Shown one piece after another: positions 17,210-25,633 of a DNA stretch of 64,000 nucleotides. The translations under genes were made by a program, and so were the position numbers. The stretch lies in contig NZ_FNEE01000022.1 of the NCBI RefSeq assembly GCF_900099905.1, positions 1-64,000 on the forward strand, written 5' to 3'. This DNA comes from Mesorhizobium muleiense. GTDB taxonomy: Bacteria > Pseudomonadota > Alphaproteobacteria > Rhizobiales > Rhizobiaceae. The notes beneath the pieces were generated by a model. That model was not told where the DNA came from, searched no databases, and saw only the letters and a list, made by a program, of their open reading frames with translations. The first letter of the stretch is position 1, and every line of letters starts with the position of its first letter.

Positions 17210-17968
17210 TCAGCCTTGAAACAGCGCCAGTTCTTCGGCCGTGAGGTGGCGGGCCTTGCCCTTGGCGAGGTCGCCGAGCCGCAAGCGGCCGATCGCCACC
17301 CGCACCAGGCGAAGCACCTCGACCTCATGCGCGCCGAGCAGCCGGCGGATGTGGCGGTTGCGGCCCTCGTCGAGTGTGATTTCCAGCCAGGCGGTGCTGG
17401 CGCCGCTGCGCAGGATGTCGATCGACCGCGCCGTCAAATCTTCGCCATCGACCGTGGCGCCGGCGCGCAACCGCGCCAGCAGGGCCGCGTCGGGCAGGGC
17501 GCCGATCTGGACGTGATAGATCTTGGCGACGTGCGAGGCGGGGTCGAGCAGGCGCTGGGCGAAACGCGTGTCGTTGGTCATCAAGAGCAGGCCCTCGCTG
17601 GCCTTGTCGAGGCGGCCGACCGGCGACACGAAGGCCAGGTCGAGCTCTGCCAGGCAGTCGTAGACGGTGCCGCGGTCCTGCGGGTCGTTGCGGGTGGTGA
17701 CCAGGCCGCGCGGCTTGTTGATCATCAGATAGACCTTGCGCTCGGCGACGACGCGGCTGCCGTCGACCTCGATGCGGTCGCGGCCGGGATCGACGCGCAG
17801 CGAGCCGTTGCGCACGATTTTGCCGGCGACCCGGACGCGCCCTTTGGCGACCAGAATTTCCGCCTGCTTGCGCGAGCACAGGCCGAGCTTTGACAGCGCA
17901 CGGCAAAGGCTGACGCTGGGGGAACTGACGCCTGGGTTGGGCCGGCCGGTGTTCGGCCGTGGCGCCAT
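17210..17968 (-). CDS. RsuA/RluB-family rRNA pseudouridine synthase
   Basis: 252 residues. An S4 RNA-binding domain (about 17-63, with LCRALSKLGLCSRKQAE) is followed by the catalytic domain. The catalytic Asp121 is in GRLDKASEGLLLMTND, the RluB/E/F/RsuA signature. EGRNRHIRRLLGAH is the conserved C-terminal motif. It would isomerise a uridine in 23S or 16S rRNA; which base cannot be told here. The frame remains open upstream through repeat DNA, so I chose the first plausible start, the ATG at 17968. The N-terminal tail before the S4 domain is short and low in complexity. Confidence 0.9.
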   Translation of the reverse strand: MAPRPNTGRPNPGVSSPSVSLCRALSKLGLCSRKQAEILVAKGRVRVAGKIVRNGSLRVDPGRDRIEVDGSRVVAERKVYLMINKPRGLVTTRNDPQDRGTVYDCLAELDLAFVSPVGRLDKASEGLLLMTNDTRFAQRLLDPASHVAKIYHVQIGALPDAALLARLRAGATVDGEDLTARSIDILRSGASTAWLEITLDEGRNRHIRRLLGAHEVEVLRLVRVAIGRLRLGDLAKGKARHLTAEELALFQG

Positions 17969-18148
17969 GGTTTTGCGTGATCGTTCCGGCAAGTCAGGTC
18001 TTTCCCGCCACCTGAGGTGAATATTTGCTAACAGAAAGCCGCCGGGGTGGATATCTGGATTTCTCGATAGGAGTATCCGGACGTGTGAGCTGCGGCCCTC
18101 CGTTGCGACAGGTCGCCTCCGGACATCATGGCAAAGTTGGCGGGACAG

Positions 18149-18309
18149 CGCCCCCCTCTGTCCTGCCGGACATCTCCCCCACAAGGGGGGAGATCGGCCG
18201 TTATCACTGGTTCCGCCAATCGCCCAACTTTGAAAAAGAGGCGCGGTTGGCAAAGCTGCCGATCTCCCCCCCTTGTGGGGGAGATGTCCGGCAGGACAGA
18301 GGGGGGCGC
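18149..18309. repeat. Paired palindromic intergenic repeat, family A (second copy)
   Basis: Same inverted arms as at 2172-2331 (cgcccccctctgtcctgccg ... ggcaggacagaggggggcgc), enclosing about 60 bp that includes cgccaatcgcccaactttga. The 407-bp gap 17969-18375 holds no gene apart from this. Confidence 0.8.
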
Positions 18310-18375
18310 CGTAGAGCGCCAACATCGCGAGCCTCGCACGCGCCCCGACGCTGATCGCCGGGGGCGCCACAGTCG

Positions 18376-18591
18376 TCAGTTTGCCCTGGGCTCGTCCTCG
18401 ACAACGAAAGATGCGGCAATCAGGTCGTCGGCATCGATCCGCAGGGAGCCTTCACCTGCTCCCATGACAGCGGCTACCTTCTGAAAAATTTTCATCTCGT
18501 GCTCGGTAATCCGGGCGCTCCGCATCCTGGCTTTGAGATCAGCGATGCGCAGCCCCAATGTGTGGGACGTTCCAATTTCACGGTTCGACAT
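18376..18591 (-). CDS. Small hypothetical protein, 71 aa
   Basis: The start at 18591 has a strong ribosome site (GGGGAGGAG, 9 bases upstream), which is the main reason for calling it. The protein is a charged helical polypeptide (LRIADLKARMRSARITEHEM) ending in an acidic region. No membrane segment or cysteine. It is divergent from dmeR with 286 bp between them. No family recognised; it could be a small regulator or stress protein. Confidence 0.6.
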   Translation of the reverse strand: MSNREIGTSHTLGLRIADLKARMRSARITEHEMKIFQKVAAVMGAGEGSLRIDADDLIAASFVVEDEPRAN

Positions 18592-18850
18592 GACAACATG
18601 CTCCTCCCCGACCCATGCTTTTTGCCTCCCCACCGCTATTCGCCCGTCGCCTATCATGCTTGCCCAAAAATAAGGCATCGCGAATACAGCGCCCCGAACG
18701 CTGGTGCGAGGGGAAGGTTCCGGCGCAACATGGTCACGAAATAATACGGGCCGCCGCCGCCGGCGGGTTACCCGCAGGAGGTGGCTGGCGTCGTTCTTCG
18801 ATTTGTGACGGACTCGCCGGCAAGGTGAGCTCGAAAGAAGATTTGACTGG

Positions 18851-18867
18851 ATCCTCCCGGGGAGGAT
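18851..18867. promoter_or_regulatory. Palindrome overlapping the dmeR ribosome-binding site
   Basis: atcctcc-cgg-ggaggat is a perfect 7-bp inverted repeat with a GC-rich centre. Its right arm is the likely Shine-Dalgarno of dmeR (start 18878). CsoR/RcnR-family repressors bind GC-tract palindromes with flanking inverted arms, so autoregulation here is plausible. Confidence 0.45.
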
Positions 18868-18877
18868 ACGAACAGGC

Positions 18878-19141
18878 ATGTCCGAAGGCATCCATCGTTC
18901 GCATCCGGCTATCGTGAAGCGTCTGAAGCGCGCGCAAGGCCATCTTGCGGCGGTGCTGTCGATGTTCGAGGCGCATCGTCCTTGCGTTGACCTGGCGCAG
19001 CAGCTCCACGCCGTGGAGAGCGCCATCAGCAGTGCAAAGCGCGAACTGATCCACGATCATATCGAGCATTGCCTGACGGACACCGCGGAAGCCGGCGGCA
19101 ACTCGCTGGCGGAACTCAAGCAACTGGCGAAATATTTGTGA
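18878..19141 (+). CDS. dmeR: CsoR/RcnR-family metal-sensing repressor, DmeR-like
   Basis: 87 residues, all-helical DUF156 family. Metal-ligand candidates are Cys36 (HRPCVDL), His61, His64 and Cys65 (HDHIEHCL), plus N-terminal histidines. The downstream CDF exporter with only 8 bp between the genes matches the rhizobial dmeR-dmeF unit, in which Ni or Co relieves repression. The Cys36-His61-Cys65 set is also the copper set of CsoR, so the metal is inferred from the neighbour rather than the ligands alone. Confidence 0.82.
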   Translation: MSEGIHRSHPAIVKRLKRAQGHLAAVLSMFEAHRPCVDLAQQLHAVESAISSAKRELIHDHIEHCLTDTAEAGGNSLAELKQLAKYL

Positions 19142-19149
19142 GCTGTCAA

Positions 19150-20178
19150 ATGCCTGTGCTCGGCGCGCGCATCCTCGACTGGTTCGGGTTCGGGTCGCGC
19201 CATCACGCCGCGCATGGTCATGGCCATCACGATCATGTGAGCGGGTCGCATAGCCACGGGGTCATCGATGCGACCATTGCCACGACCGACCGCGGCATAT
19301 GGGCGATAAAATGGTCGTTCGTCATCCTGGCAATCACCGCGGCGATGCAGATGGTCGTGGTCGCGCTGTCGGGCAGCGTGGCGCTGCTGGCCGACACGGT
19401 CCACAACATCGGTGACGCCACCACCGCCATTCCGCTGTGGATCGCCTTCCTGCTGGCCCGGCGCAAGCCGTCGCCGACCTTCACCTACGGCCTGGGCCGG
19501 GTCGAGGACCTGGCCGGGATGATCATCGTCGGGATCATCCTGTTCAGCGCCATCGTCGCCGGTTACCAGACCATCGACCGTTTGATCAATCCACGCGTGG
19601 TGACGCATCTGGGCTGGCTGGCGGCGGCGGGCATTGTCGGCTTTCTCGGCAATGAGGCCGTCGCGGTGTTCCGCATCCGCGTCGGCCGCGAAATCAACAG
19701 CGCCGCACTGATTGCCGACGGCTACCACGCCCGCACCGACGGCCTGACCAGCCTTGCCGTGGTCCTCGGAGCGTTCGGCGTCTGGCTCGGCTTTGCGCTG
19801 GCCGACCCGATCGTCGGCCTGCTCATCACGCTTGCCATCTTCGGCATCGTCTGGCAGTCCGCGCGCTCGGTGCTGACCCGCATGCTCGATGGTATAGATC
19901 CTGAAGTCATCGGCGACATCGACCATGCCGCCGCGCATGTGCCGCAGGCGCGCATTGTCGATGCCAAGGCGCGGTGGATCGGTCACAGGCTGCACGCCGA
20001 CATTGCCATCGCCGTCGAAGAAAGCCTGCCGGTCAGCGAAGCGCAGAAGATCACCGCAGCGCTGGAACACGAGTTGTTCGAGCACATGCCGGCGCTTGCG
20101 GCGGCGAATATAAGATTGGCGAACGCGGTTGCCGATCATCGCCACGGACATCCCCACGGCGAGCACGACAGCCACTAA
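19150..20178 (+). CDS. dmeF: CDF-family Co/Ni efflux protein, DmeF-like
   Basis: 342 residues. Histidine-rich N-terminus (HHAAHGHGHHDH) and C-terminus (HRHGHPHGEHD), six membrane helices, and the CDF metal sites: LLADTVHNIGDA in helix 2 and DGYHARTDGLTS in helix 5, with the HxxxD pattern of DmeF-type proteins. It exports divalent metal in exchange for protons. The start at 19150 follows the dmeR stop by 8 bp; a GTG at 19138 overlapping that stop is an alternative. Confidence 0.87.
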   Translation: MPVLGARILDWFGFGSRHHAAHGHGHHDHVSGSHSHGVIDATIATTDRGIWAIKWSFVILAITAAMQMVVVALSGSVALLADTVHNIGDATTAIPLWIAFLLARRKPSPTFTYGLGRVEDLAGMIIVGIILFSAIVAGYQTIDRLINPRVVTHLGWLAAAGIVGFLGNEAVAVFRIRVGREINSAALIADGYHARTDGLTSLAVVLGAFGVWLGFALADPIVGLLITLAIFGIVWQSARSVLTRMLDGIDPEVIGDIDHAAAHVPQARIVDAKARWIGHRLHADIAIAVEESLPVSEAQKITAALEHELFEHMPALAAANIRLANAVADHRHGHPHGEHDSH

Positions 20179-20326
20179 CGGTCGCTCCGACCGGCGCGTT
20201 TCCGTTCGCCGCGCGAAAGATGTTGAGACCGCCGCGTCTTAGTCCATTATCCCCGGGTCCATTATCTCTGGCTCGCGCAACGCTTGACCCGAGCGCCAAG
20301 CGTGGCCGGAAACCTGGATTGGGAAG

Positions 20327-22096
20327 ATGCCCCAGGCGCCACTTATCGCAACCCTTGTCGCCGGCCTCGGACTCGCCTTCATCCTCGGCACGTTGGCGAA
20401 CCGACTTCGCCTGTCGCCGCTGGTCGGCTACCTCGTGGCTGGTGTCTTGATTGGCCCGTTCACGCCCGGCTTCGTTGCCGACCAGGCGCTGGCGCGCCAA
20501 CTCGCCGAGCTCGGCGTGATCCTGCTGATGTTTGGCATAGGGCTGCATTTTTCGCTGAACGATCTGCTGTCGGTAAGAAAGATCGCGCTTCCCGGCGCTG
20601 TCGGTCAAATGGCTCTGGTGACCATGCTCGGGCTCCTCGTGACGCAGGCGATCGGCTGGCCGATCGGAGCCGGAGTGGTGTTTGGGCTGGCCCTGTCGGT
20701 TGCAAGCACAGTCGTGGTCCTACGGGCGCTGCAGGAAATGCGGCAGCTCGAAACCGATGGCGGACGCATCGCAGTCGGCTGGCTGGTCGTAGAGGACCTC
20801 GCCATGATCCTCGCGCTCGTGCTGTTGCCGGCCTTCGCCGGCGTGCTGGGTGGCAATGTCAACGGGGCAAACCTTAACGGCAATGACCTGTTCACATTGT
20901 TTGAGCCGCAGACCATCTGGAGCGCGCTCGGGCTTACGCTGGGCAAATTGGTGGCTTTCTTCGCGATCATGGTTGTCGTCGGGCGACGTGTCATTCCGCC
21001 GATCCTTCACTACGTTGCTCACACTGGCTCGCGAGAGCTTTTCCGTTTGGCCGTGCTGGCGATCGCCCTTGGTGTCGCTTTCGGGGCAGCCGAGCTGTTC
21101 GGCGTCTCGTTTGCTCTTGGGGCGTTTTTCGCAGGAATGATCCTTGCCGAATCCCAGTTGAGCCAAAGGGCCGCTCAGGAAACGCTGCCGCTGCGCGACG
21201 CATTCGCCGTGCTTTTCTTCGTCTCCGTCGGCATGCTGTTCAACCCGATGATCCTGGTCGAGCAGCCGCTGCTCGTCGGCGTGACATTTTTGATCATCGT
21301 CATCGGCAATGCCACGGCCGCATCGGCCATCGCATTGATGTTCGGCTATCCGTCCCACGTGGCCCTGACACTCGGCCTAAGCCTGGCGCAAATCGGCGAG
21401 TTCTCCTTCATCCTGGCGGGACTGGGTGTCGACCTCGCGCTTCTTCCAGAGGCTGGACGTGACCTGGTGCTTGCCGGAGCCATCCTTTCGATCCTCGTCA
21501 ACCCGCTGCTGTTTGCGGCGTTGGATCGGCTGACGCCGTGGCTGAAAGCACGAGAGCGAACCATCGCCACGCAAGAAGGCAAATCCGAACCGCCCGAACT
21601 CGCGGCTACCAGCCTGACAGACCACGCGGTGCTTGTCGGCCATGGACGGGTCGGAAGCCTGGTCGCGGAGACGTTGCAAAAGGCAAGGCAGCCGTACCTG
21701 GTGATCGAGGAACGGCAAGTGATAGTAGAACAGCTGCGCGCCCGCGGCGTTGATGTCATTGCGGGAAATGCCGCCCAGCCGGGCCTGCTTGAGGCGGCCA
21801 ACGTTGCCTCAGCCCGGTGGTTGATCAGCGCCATTCCCAATCCGTTCGAGAGCGGCAATCTCATCGAGCAAGCCCATGCCATCAATCCAAGGCTCGAGAT
21901 CATCGCCCGTGCGCATTCCGATGCCGAAGTGGATTACCTGAAGAAGTTCGGCGCCGACCTGATCATCATGGGCGAGCGGGAGATCGCGCGCGGCATCTCG
22001 GATCACATTCTGAGCCGGATCGATGCCCCAGCCGGCCCGGTCGCCGACCAGAGCCAAAACGCACGCCAGGTCGACTCAAAACCGATGGCCGGGTAA
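20327..22096 (+). CDS. CPA2-type K+/H+ antiporter with RCK domain (YbaL/KefB-like)
   Basis: 589 residues. About 12 membrane helices (PF00999) with typical LSPLVGYLVAGVLIGPFTPG and AELGVILLMFGIGLHFS. SFALGAFFAGMILAES contains the conserved family motif. From about 425, a TrkA-N/RCK domain has the nucleotide-binding VLVGHGRVGSLVAE. It would exchange K+ or another cation for protons under ligand control. GGGAAG precedes the ATG. The gene follows dmeF by about 150 bp and is probably separate. Confidence 0.92.
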   Translation: MPQAPLIATLVAGLGLAFILGTLANRLRLSPLVGYLVAGVLIGPFTPGFVADQALARQLAELGVILLMFGIGLHFSLNDLLSVRKIALPGAVGQMALVTMLGLLVTQAIGWPIGAGVVFGLALSVASTVVVLRALQEMRQLETDGGRIAVGWLVVEDLAMILALVLLPAFAGVLGGNVNGANLNGNDLFTLFEPQTIWSALGLTLGKLVAFFAIMVVVGRRVIPPILHYVAHTGSRELFRLAVLAIALGVAFGAAELFGVSFALGAFFAGMILAESQLSQRAAQETLPLRDAFAVLFFVSVGMLFNPMILVEQPLLVGVTFLIIVIGNATAASAIALMFGYPSHVALTLGLSLAQIGEFSFILAGLGVDLALLPEAGRDLVLAGAILSILVNPLLFAALDRLTPWLKARERTIATQEGKSEPPELAATSLTDHAVLVGHGRVGSLVAETLQKARQPYLVIEERQVIVEQLRARGVDVIAGNAAQPGLLEAANVASARWLISAIPNPFESGNLIEQAHAINPRLEIIARAHSDAEVDYLKKFGADLIIMGEREIARGISDHILSRIDAPAGPVADQSQNARQVDSKPMAG

Positions 22097-22324
22097 TGGC
22101 GGCAGCTGCGCCAACAGCATCTCCAGCTTCTTCCGCTGATAGCGTGAGGTCTGGCAGGCGTCGGTCTTTGAAGCAACGCCGGGTTCCGGCACCTGCAATC
22201 ACGGCCGGCCGACCTATATCCAACTGAAGCATGCCGATATCGAGCGGCTGTGTCGACGGCGGAAACGTCGTTTGCAACGGCAATAGCTTGTTTGTTCACA
22301 TCACTTTCAGGGAGATAAGGAGCC

Positions 22325-22681
22325 ATGATTTCCGGCGCACACATGATCATCTACAGCACGGATGCCGAGGCAGACCGCGCATTTTTTCGCAATGTTCTAC
22401 GGTTTCCAGCAGTCGATGCTGGCGAAGGCTGGTTGATCTTCGCATTGCCGCCGGCCGAGATTGCCGTTCACCCGGCCGCCGAAGTCGACAGCCACGAAGT
22501 CTATCTCATGTGCGAAGACATCAATGCTACGATCCAAGAGCTGAAATCGCACGATGTTGAATGCACTTCGGTCACCGATGAAGGCTGGGGCCTGCTCACG
22601 CATGTCTCGCTTCCCAGTGGCGGCTCGCTTGGCCTTTACCAGCCGAGGCATGCTTTGGCGCACAAAGCCGGGGCTGCTTAA
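22325..22681 (+). CDS. VOC (glyoxalase/bleomycin-resistance fold) protein
   Basis: 118 residues with one VOC module pair (MIIYSTDAEADRAFFRNVL at the start, VSLPSGGSLGLYQPRH at the end). Strong ribosome site AAGGAGCC. Metal-binding side chains are not all obvious, so it may bind ligand rather than catalyse. It faces the next VOC gene tail to tail. Function unknown. Confidence 0.8.
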   Translation: MISGAHMIIYSTDAEADRAFFRNVLRFPAVDAGEGWLIFALPPAEIAVHPAAEVDSHEVYLMCEDINATIQELKSHDVECTSVTDEGWGLLTHVSLPSGGSLGLYQPRHALAHKAGAA

Positions 22682-22706
22682 GTGGCCGTTTTCCGGCTGC
22701 ACCCGC

Positions 22707-23072
22707 TCATTGGCTGCCGATCACCATGCGGTTGCCCTCGCTGTCGCGAAATTCCGCCACCGTGCGGCCTGGCTGCCAGGGCGCCTCCTGCGGTTCGGTG
22801 ATGATCTCGACGCCGCCCGCCTTCAACGCCGCGATCGTCGCCTCGACATCGTCGTCGACCAGCACCAGCACCGGCTCCGCGCCTGGCGTGTCGTCGGCGC
22901 GCCTCACGAAATGCAGGTTCGTCACGGCGTCGGGAAATTTCAGCTCGATCCAGCGCCAGCCGCTATCGCCCATCTTCTCGTCGGCCGTCACCTTGCAGGC
23001 GAAATGCCTGGTGTAGAACGCCTTGGCGCGGTCCTGGTCGAATACCGGCAGTTCGGCAAACTGGATGTGCAT
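22707..23072 (-). CDS. VOC-family protein
   Basis: 121 residues. MHIQFAELPVFDQDRAKAFY and the C-terminal FRDSEGNRMVIGS are typical of glyoxalase-fold proteins of the PhnB/lactoylglutathione-lyase-like group. I chose the ATG at 23072, preceded by GAGGAGCAGGAG; the open frame upstream runs through non-coding-looking sequence. It is divergent from the small protein and sigma factor genes and may be regulated with them. Confidence 0.83.
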   Translation of the reverse strand: MHIQFAELPVFDQDRAKAFYTRHFACKVTADEKMGDSGWRWIELKFPDAVTNLHFVRRADDTPGAEPVLVLVDDDVEATIAALKAGGVEIITEPQEAPWQPGRTVAEFRDSEGNRMVIGSQ

Positions 23073-23220
23073 GGTCGTCGCTCCTGCTCCTCGATGGCTG
23101 CTGCCTAGCCGTCCGCAGGTGGAAGTCGATCCGGGCGGCCGAAAAAATTTATAGCGTGCGAGAATCTTTTCGGGAACGCGAAACGTCTTCTGCTCAGACC
23201 AACCATTCAGGAGACGAACC

Positions 23221-23532
23221 ATGGGCTACAAACTCATTCGCTACAGCGTGAAAGACACCGGGCTGGAAGAGAACCGCGCGCTGGTGGCAAAAGTGTTCGA
23301 GACGCTGGATGAAACGGCGCCGCAGAGCGTGCGCTATCTCGTGCTCGAACTCGACGACGGCGAGTTCGTCCATGTCGTCGGCGAGGGAAATGACACATCC
23401 GCGCTGACCGGGCTTGCGGCCTTCGAGGCGTTCACGCAAAACCATGCGGAACGGCGCTCGACGCCGGTCAAGCGGTCGCCTGCCAAAATTATCGGCAACT
23501 ACCGTGTGCTTGAGGAGAGCAAGGCCGGATAG
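23221..23532 (+). CDS. Small conserved-looking protein upstream of a sigma factor
   Basis: 103 residues, RBS CAGGAGACGAACC. The sequence MGYKLIRYSVKDTGLEENR and LVLELDDGEFVHVVG suggests an antibiotic-biosynthesis-monooxygenase-like or dimeric alpha-beta-barrel fold, but I cannot assign it firmly. It ends 1 bp before the sigma factor start, so the two are co-translated. It may be a co-regulator or a metabolic protein under the same control. Confidence 0.7.
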   Translation: MGYKLIRYSVKDTGLEENRALVAKVFETLDETAPQSVRYLVLELDDGEFVHVVGEGNDTSALTGLAAFEAFTQNHAERRSTPVKRSPAKIIGNYRVLEESKAG

Positions 23533-23533
23533 A

Positions 23534-24433
23534 ATGGACGCCATGATCCAACCGAAATTCGATCGGCCTGCGCTGGAGTCGATGCTCTCCGGGTTCCGCC
23601 CAAAGCTGCACCGCTACTGCGCCCGCATGGCCGGCTCGGTGATCGACGGCGAAGACATCGTGCAGGAGACGCTGATCAAGGCGCTGCAGGCGGTCGACGG
23701 CAGCATGACCGTCGAGCGGCCCGAGCAATGGCTGTTTCGCATCGCCCATAATGCCGCGCAGGACCATCTGCGCCGGCGCCATCGGGAAAGGTCGCGCATG
23801 ACCGAGACCGACATGACCACGATCGAGGATCCTTCCGGCAGCGCCGACTCAAGGCTCGCCGCGGCGGCCGGCCTGCGCAGCTTCATGCAGCTCTCGGTGG
23901 CGCAGCGCGGCGCCGTGATCCTGGTCGACGTGCTCGGCCTTTCGCTGCATGAGACCTGCGAGGTGACCGGCGCGACGCTGGCCGCCACCAAGGCGGCGCT
24001 GCATCGCGGGCGGGCGCAGTTGCGCCTGCTGGCAGCCGAGCCCGAACAGGCTGCCGCGCCACGGCTCGACGCCGATGACGAGCGGCGGCTGCGCCGTTAT
24101 GTCGATCTGTTCAACGCGCGCGACTTCGACGCGGTCAGGGCGCTGATCGCCGAGGATGTCCAGCTCGAATTGGTCAGCCGGCTCCGCATGCGCGGCAAGG
24201 CTGAAGTGTCGACCTATTTCGGCAATTACGAGCGCATCAGCGACTGGGCGCTGTCGCTGGGTTTTGTCGACGGCCGGCCGGCGATCCTGATCCGCAACCC
24301 GCAGGAGCCGGACGGCGCGGTGCGCGGCTTCATGCTGGTCGAATGGCGGGAGGAGCGGGTCGTCCAGATCCGCGATTTTCGTTATGCGCCCTGGTGCCTG
24401 ATCGATGCCGAGATCAGCACGATAGAGGGGTAG
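23534..24433 (+). CDS. ECF-type sigma factor with C-terminal SnoaL-like domain
   Basis: 299 residues. Sigma region 2 (about 15-80: YCARMAGSVIDGEDIVQETL and PEQWLFRIAHNAAQDHLRRR) and region 4 (about 110-165: LHETCEVTGATLAATKAALH). The C-terminal 130 residues carry a SnoaL/NTF2-like domain (RRYVDLFNARDFDAVRALIA). Long ECF factors of the SigJ/ECF41 type use this tail to control activity in place of an anti-sigma factor. No anti-sigma gene is adjacent. The start follows the previous stop by 1 bp. Confidence 0.88.
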   Translation: MDAMIQPKFDRPALESMLSGFRPKLHRYCARMAGSVIDGEDIVQETLIKALQAVDGSMTVERPEQWLFRIAHNAAQDHLRRRHRERSRMTETDMTTIEDPSGSADSRLAAAAGLRSFMQLSVAQRGAVILVDVLGLSLHETCEVTGATLAATKAALHRGRAQLRLLAAEPEQAAAPRLDADDERRLRRYVDLFNARDFDAVRALIAEDVQLELVSRLRMRGKAEVSTYFGNYERISDWALSLGFVDGRPAILIRNPQEPDGAVRGFMLVEWREERVVQIRDFRYAPWCLIDAEISTIEG

Positions 24434-24459
24434 GGGGAGGGTCGGCCTCCGGCCGCCCG

Positions 24460-25557
24460 CTATCCGCGCCGGCCGTCGCGCCAGCCAGCCGGCGAGACGC
24501 CCGCGAGCTTCTTGAAGCTCCGGCTGAAGGCCGCTTCGGACTCGTAGCCGACATCACGCCCGACCGCCGAGACTTTGGCCAGCCCATCAGTGAGCAGTCG
24601 TGCGGCCAGTTGTACGCGCCATCGCGTGAGATACTGCATCGGTGGGCAGCCGACGAGACGCGTGAAGCGGGCCGCGAGGACGGACCGCGAGACGCCGGTT
24701 TCGCGTGCGAGTTCTTCAATTGTCCAGCCGCGCGCCGGATTCTCGTGGACAAGCGCAACAGCCCGGCCGACGGCGGGGTCGCGCAAGCCGGCCAGCCAGC
24801 CGGTCTGCTCCGGCGGCAGTGCCTCAAGATAGCGGCGAACGACCTCAACGAACATCAACTCGCTGAGGCGCAGGCGGATGCATTCAGCGCCTGGCCGTTG
24901 AACGGACACCTCTGCCAGCGTTAGCTCGATCAGCCGGTCGAGCAGATCGCTCTGTGCGCCGGGCGCGCGCCGGATGCGTATCAGCGGAGGCAGGGCCCCG
25001 AGCAGAGGATTGAACGGCCGTGCATCGCAGCCAAGGAAACCGCAGACATATCTGGTCAGGAGGAGGCCGTCGCCACCTTCGTTGATCACGAAGGGCAGTT
25101 GTCCGGCCGCCATGGCGCGAAAGAAATCGAGCGAATCTTCCGTGCTCAAACCTGATCGCACTCCGGGCGCACTGCACATCGCGTACGAATCCTCATGCGG
25201 GATCACAAGTATGTCGCCTTCGGCAAACTCCATCGGCGGATCGTCACCGATGCTGACCGAGCCCGATCCTTGGGTGATGATGTGGTAGGAAATCACATGT
25301 TGGGCGCGCGGCAGGATAAGATGGGCAAATGAACCCGCCCGCGGCACTTCCACGCTCCAGGGCGAAGAGGCATCGACCCAGAAGAAAAGCGCGCCGGTGA
25401 GCTTTACCACGCGCAGCACATCCGAAAGCACATCCTTGTCCGGCGCGGCCGAAGGTGCGGCATCGGCAACGACCTCTTCCGGTGGCCGCCCAGGCGATCG
25501 CGCCAGAACGGACGCTGCAGCAAGCGATTGAGACGCTGGGTCATGGAGCGTGCCCAT
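24460..25557 (-). CDS. AraC-family transcriptional regulator with cupin domain
   Basis: 365 residues. The N-terminal cupin_6 domain (about 45-215: YHIITQGSGSVSIGDDPPME, FAEGDILVIPHED) is followed by two AraC HTH motifs (about 260-360: WTIEELARETGVSRSVLAAR; VSAVGRDVGYESEAAFSRSF). It is divergent, with a 76-bp gap, from the DUF1330-methyltransferase gene and probably controls it. Start at 25557 chosen at the beginning of homology; no clear ribosome site was seen. Confidence 0.88.
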   Translation of the reverse strand: MGTLHDPASQSLAAASVLARSPGRPPEEVVADAAPSAAPDKDVLSDVLRVVKLTGALFFWVDASSPWSVEVPRAGSFAHLILPRAQHVISYHIITQGSGSVSIGDDPPMEFAEGDILVIPHEDSYAMCSAPGVRSGLSTEDSLDFFRAMAAGQLPFVINEGGDGLLLTRYVCGFLGCDARPFNPLLGALPPLIRIRRAPGAQSDLLDRLIELTLAEVSVQRPGAECIRLRLSELMFVEVVRRYLEALPPEQTGWLAGLRDPAVGRAVALVHENPARGWTIEELARETGVSRSVLAARFTRLVGCPPMQYLTRWRVQLAARLLTDGLAKVSAVGRDVGYESEAAFSRSFKKLAGVSPAGWRDGRRG

Positions 25558-25633
25558 GGCCAAGTCTACTATGCGCCGAACAGTATATCCACCGCGCATC
25601 CCGTGGAGTCCATGCGATCAACGGAGGTCGGCC

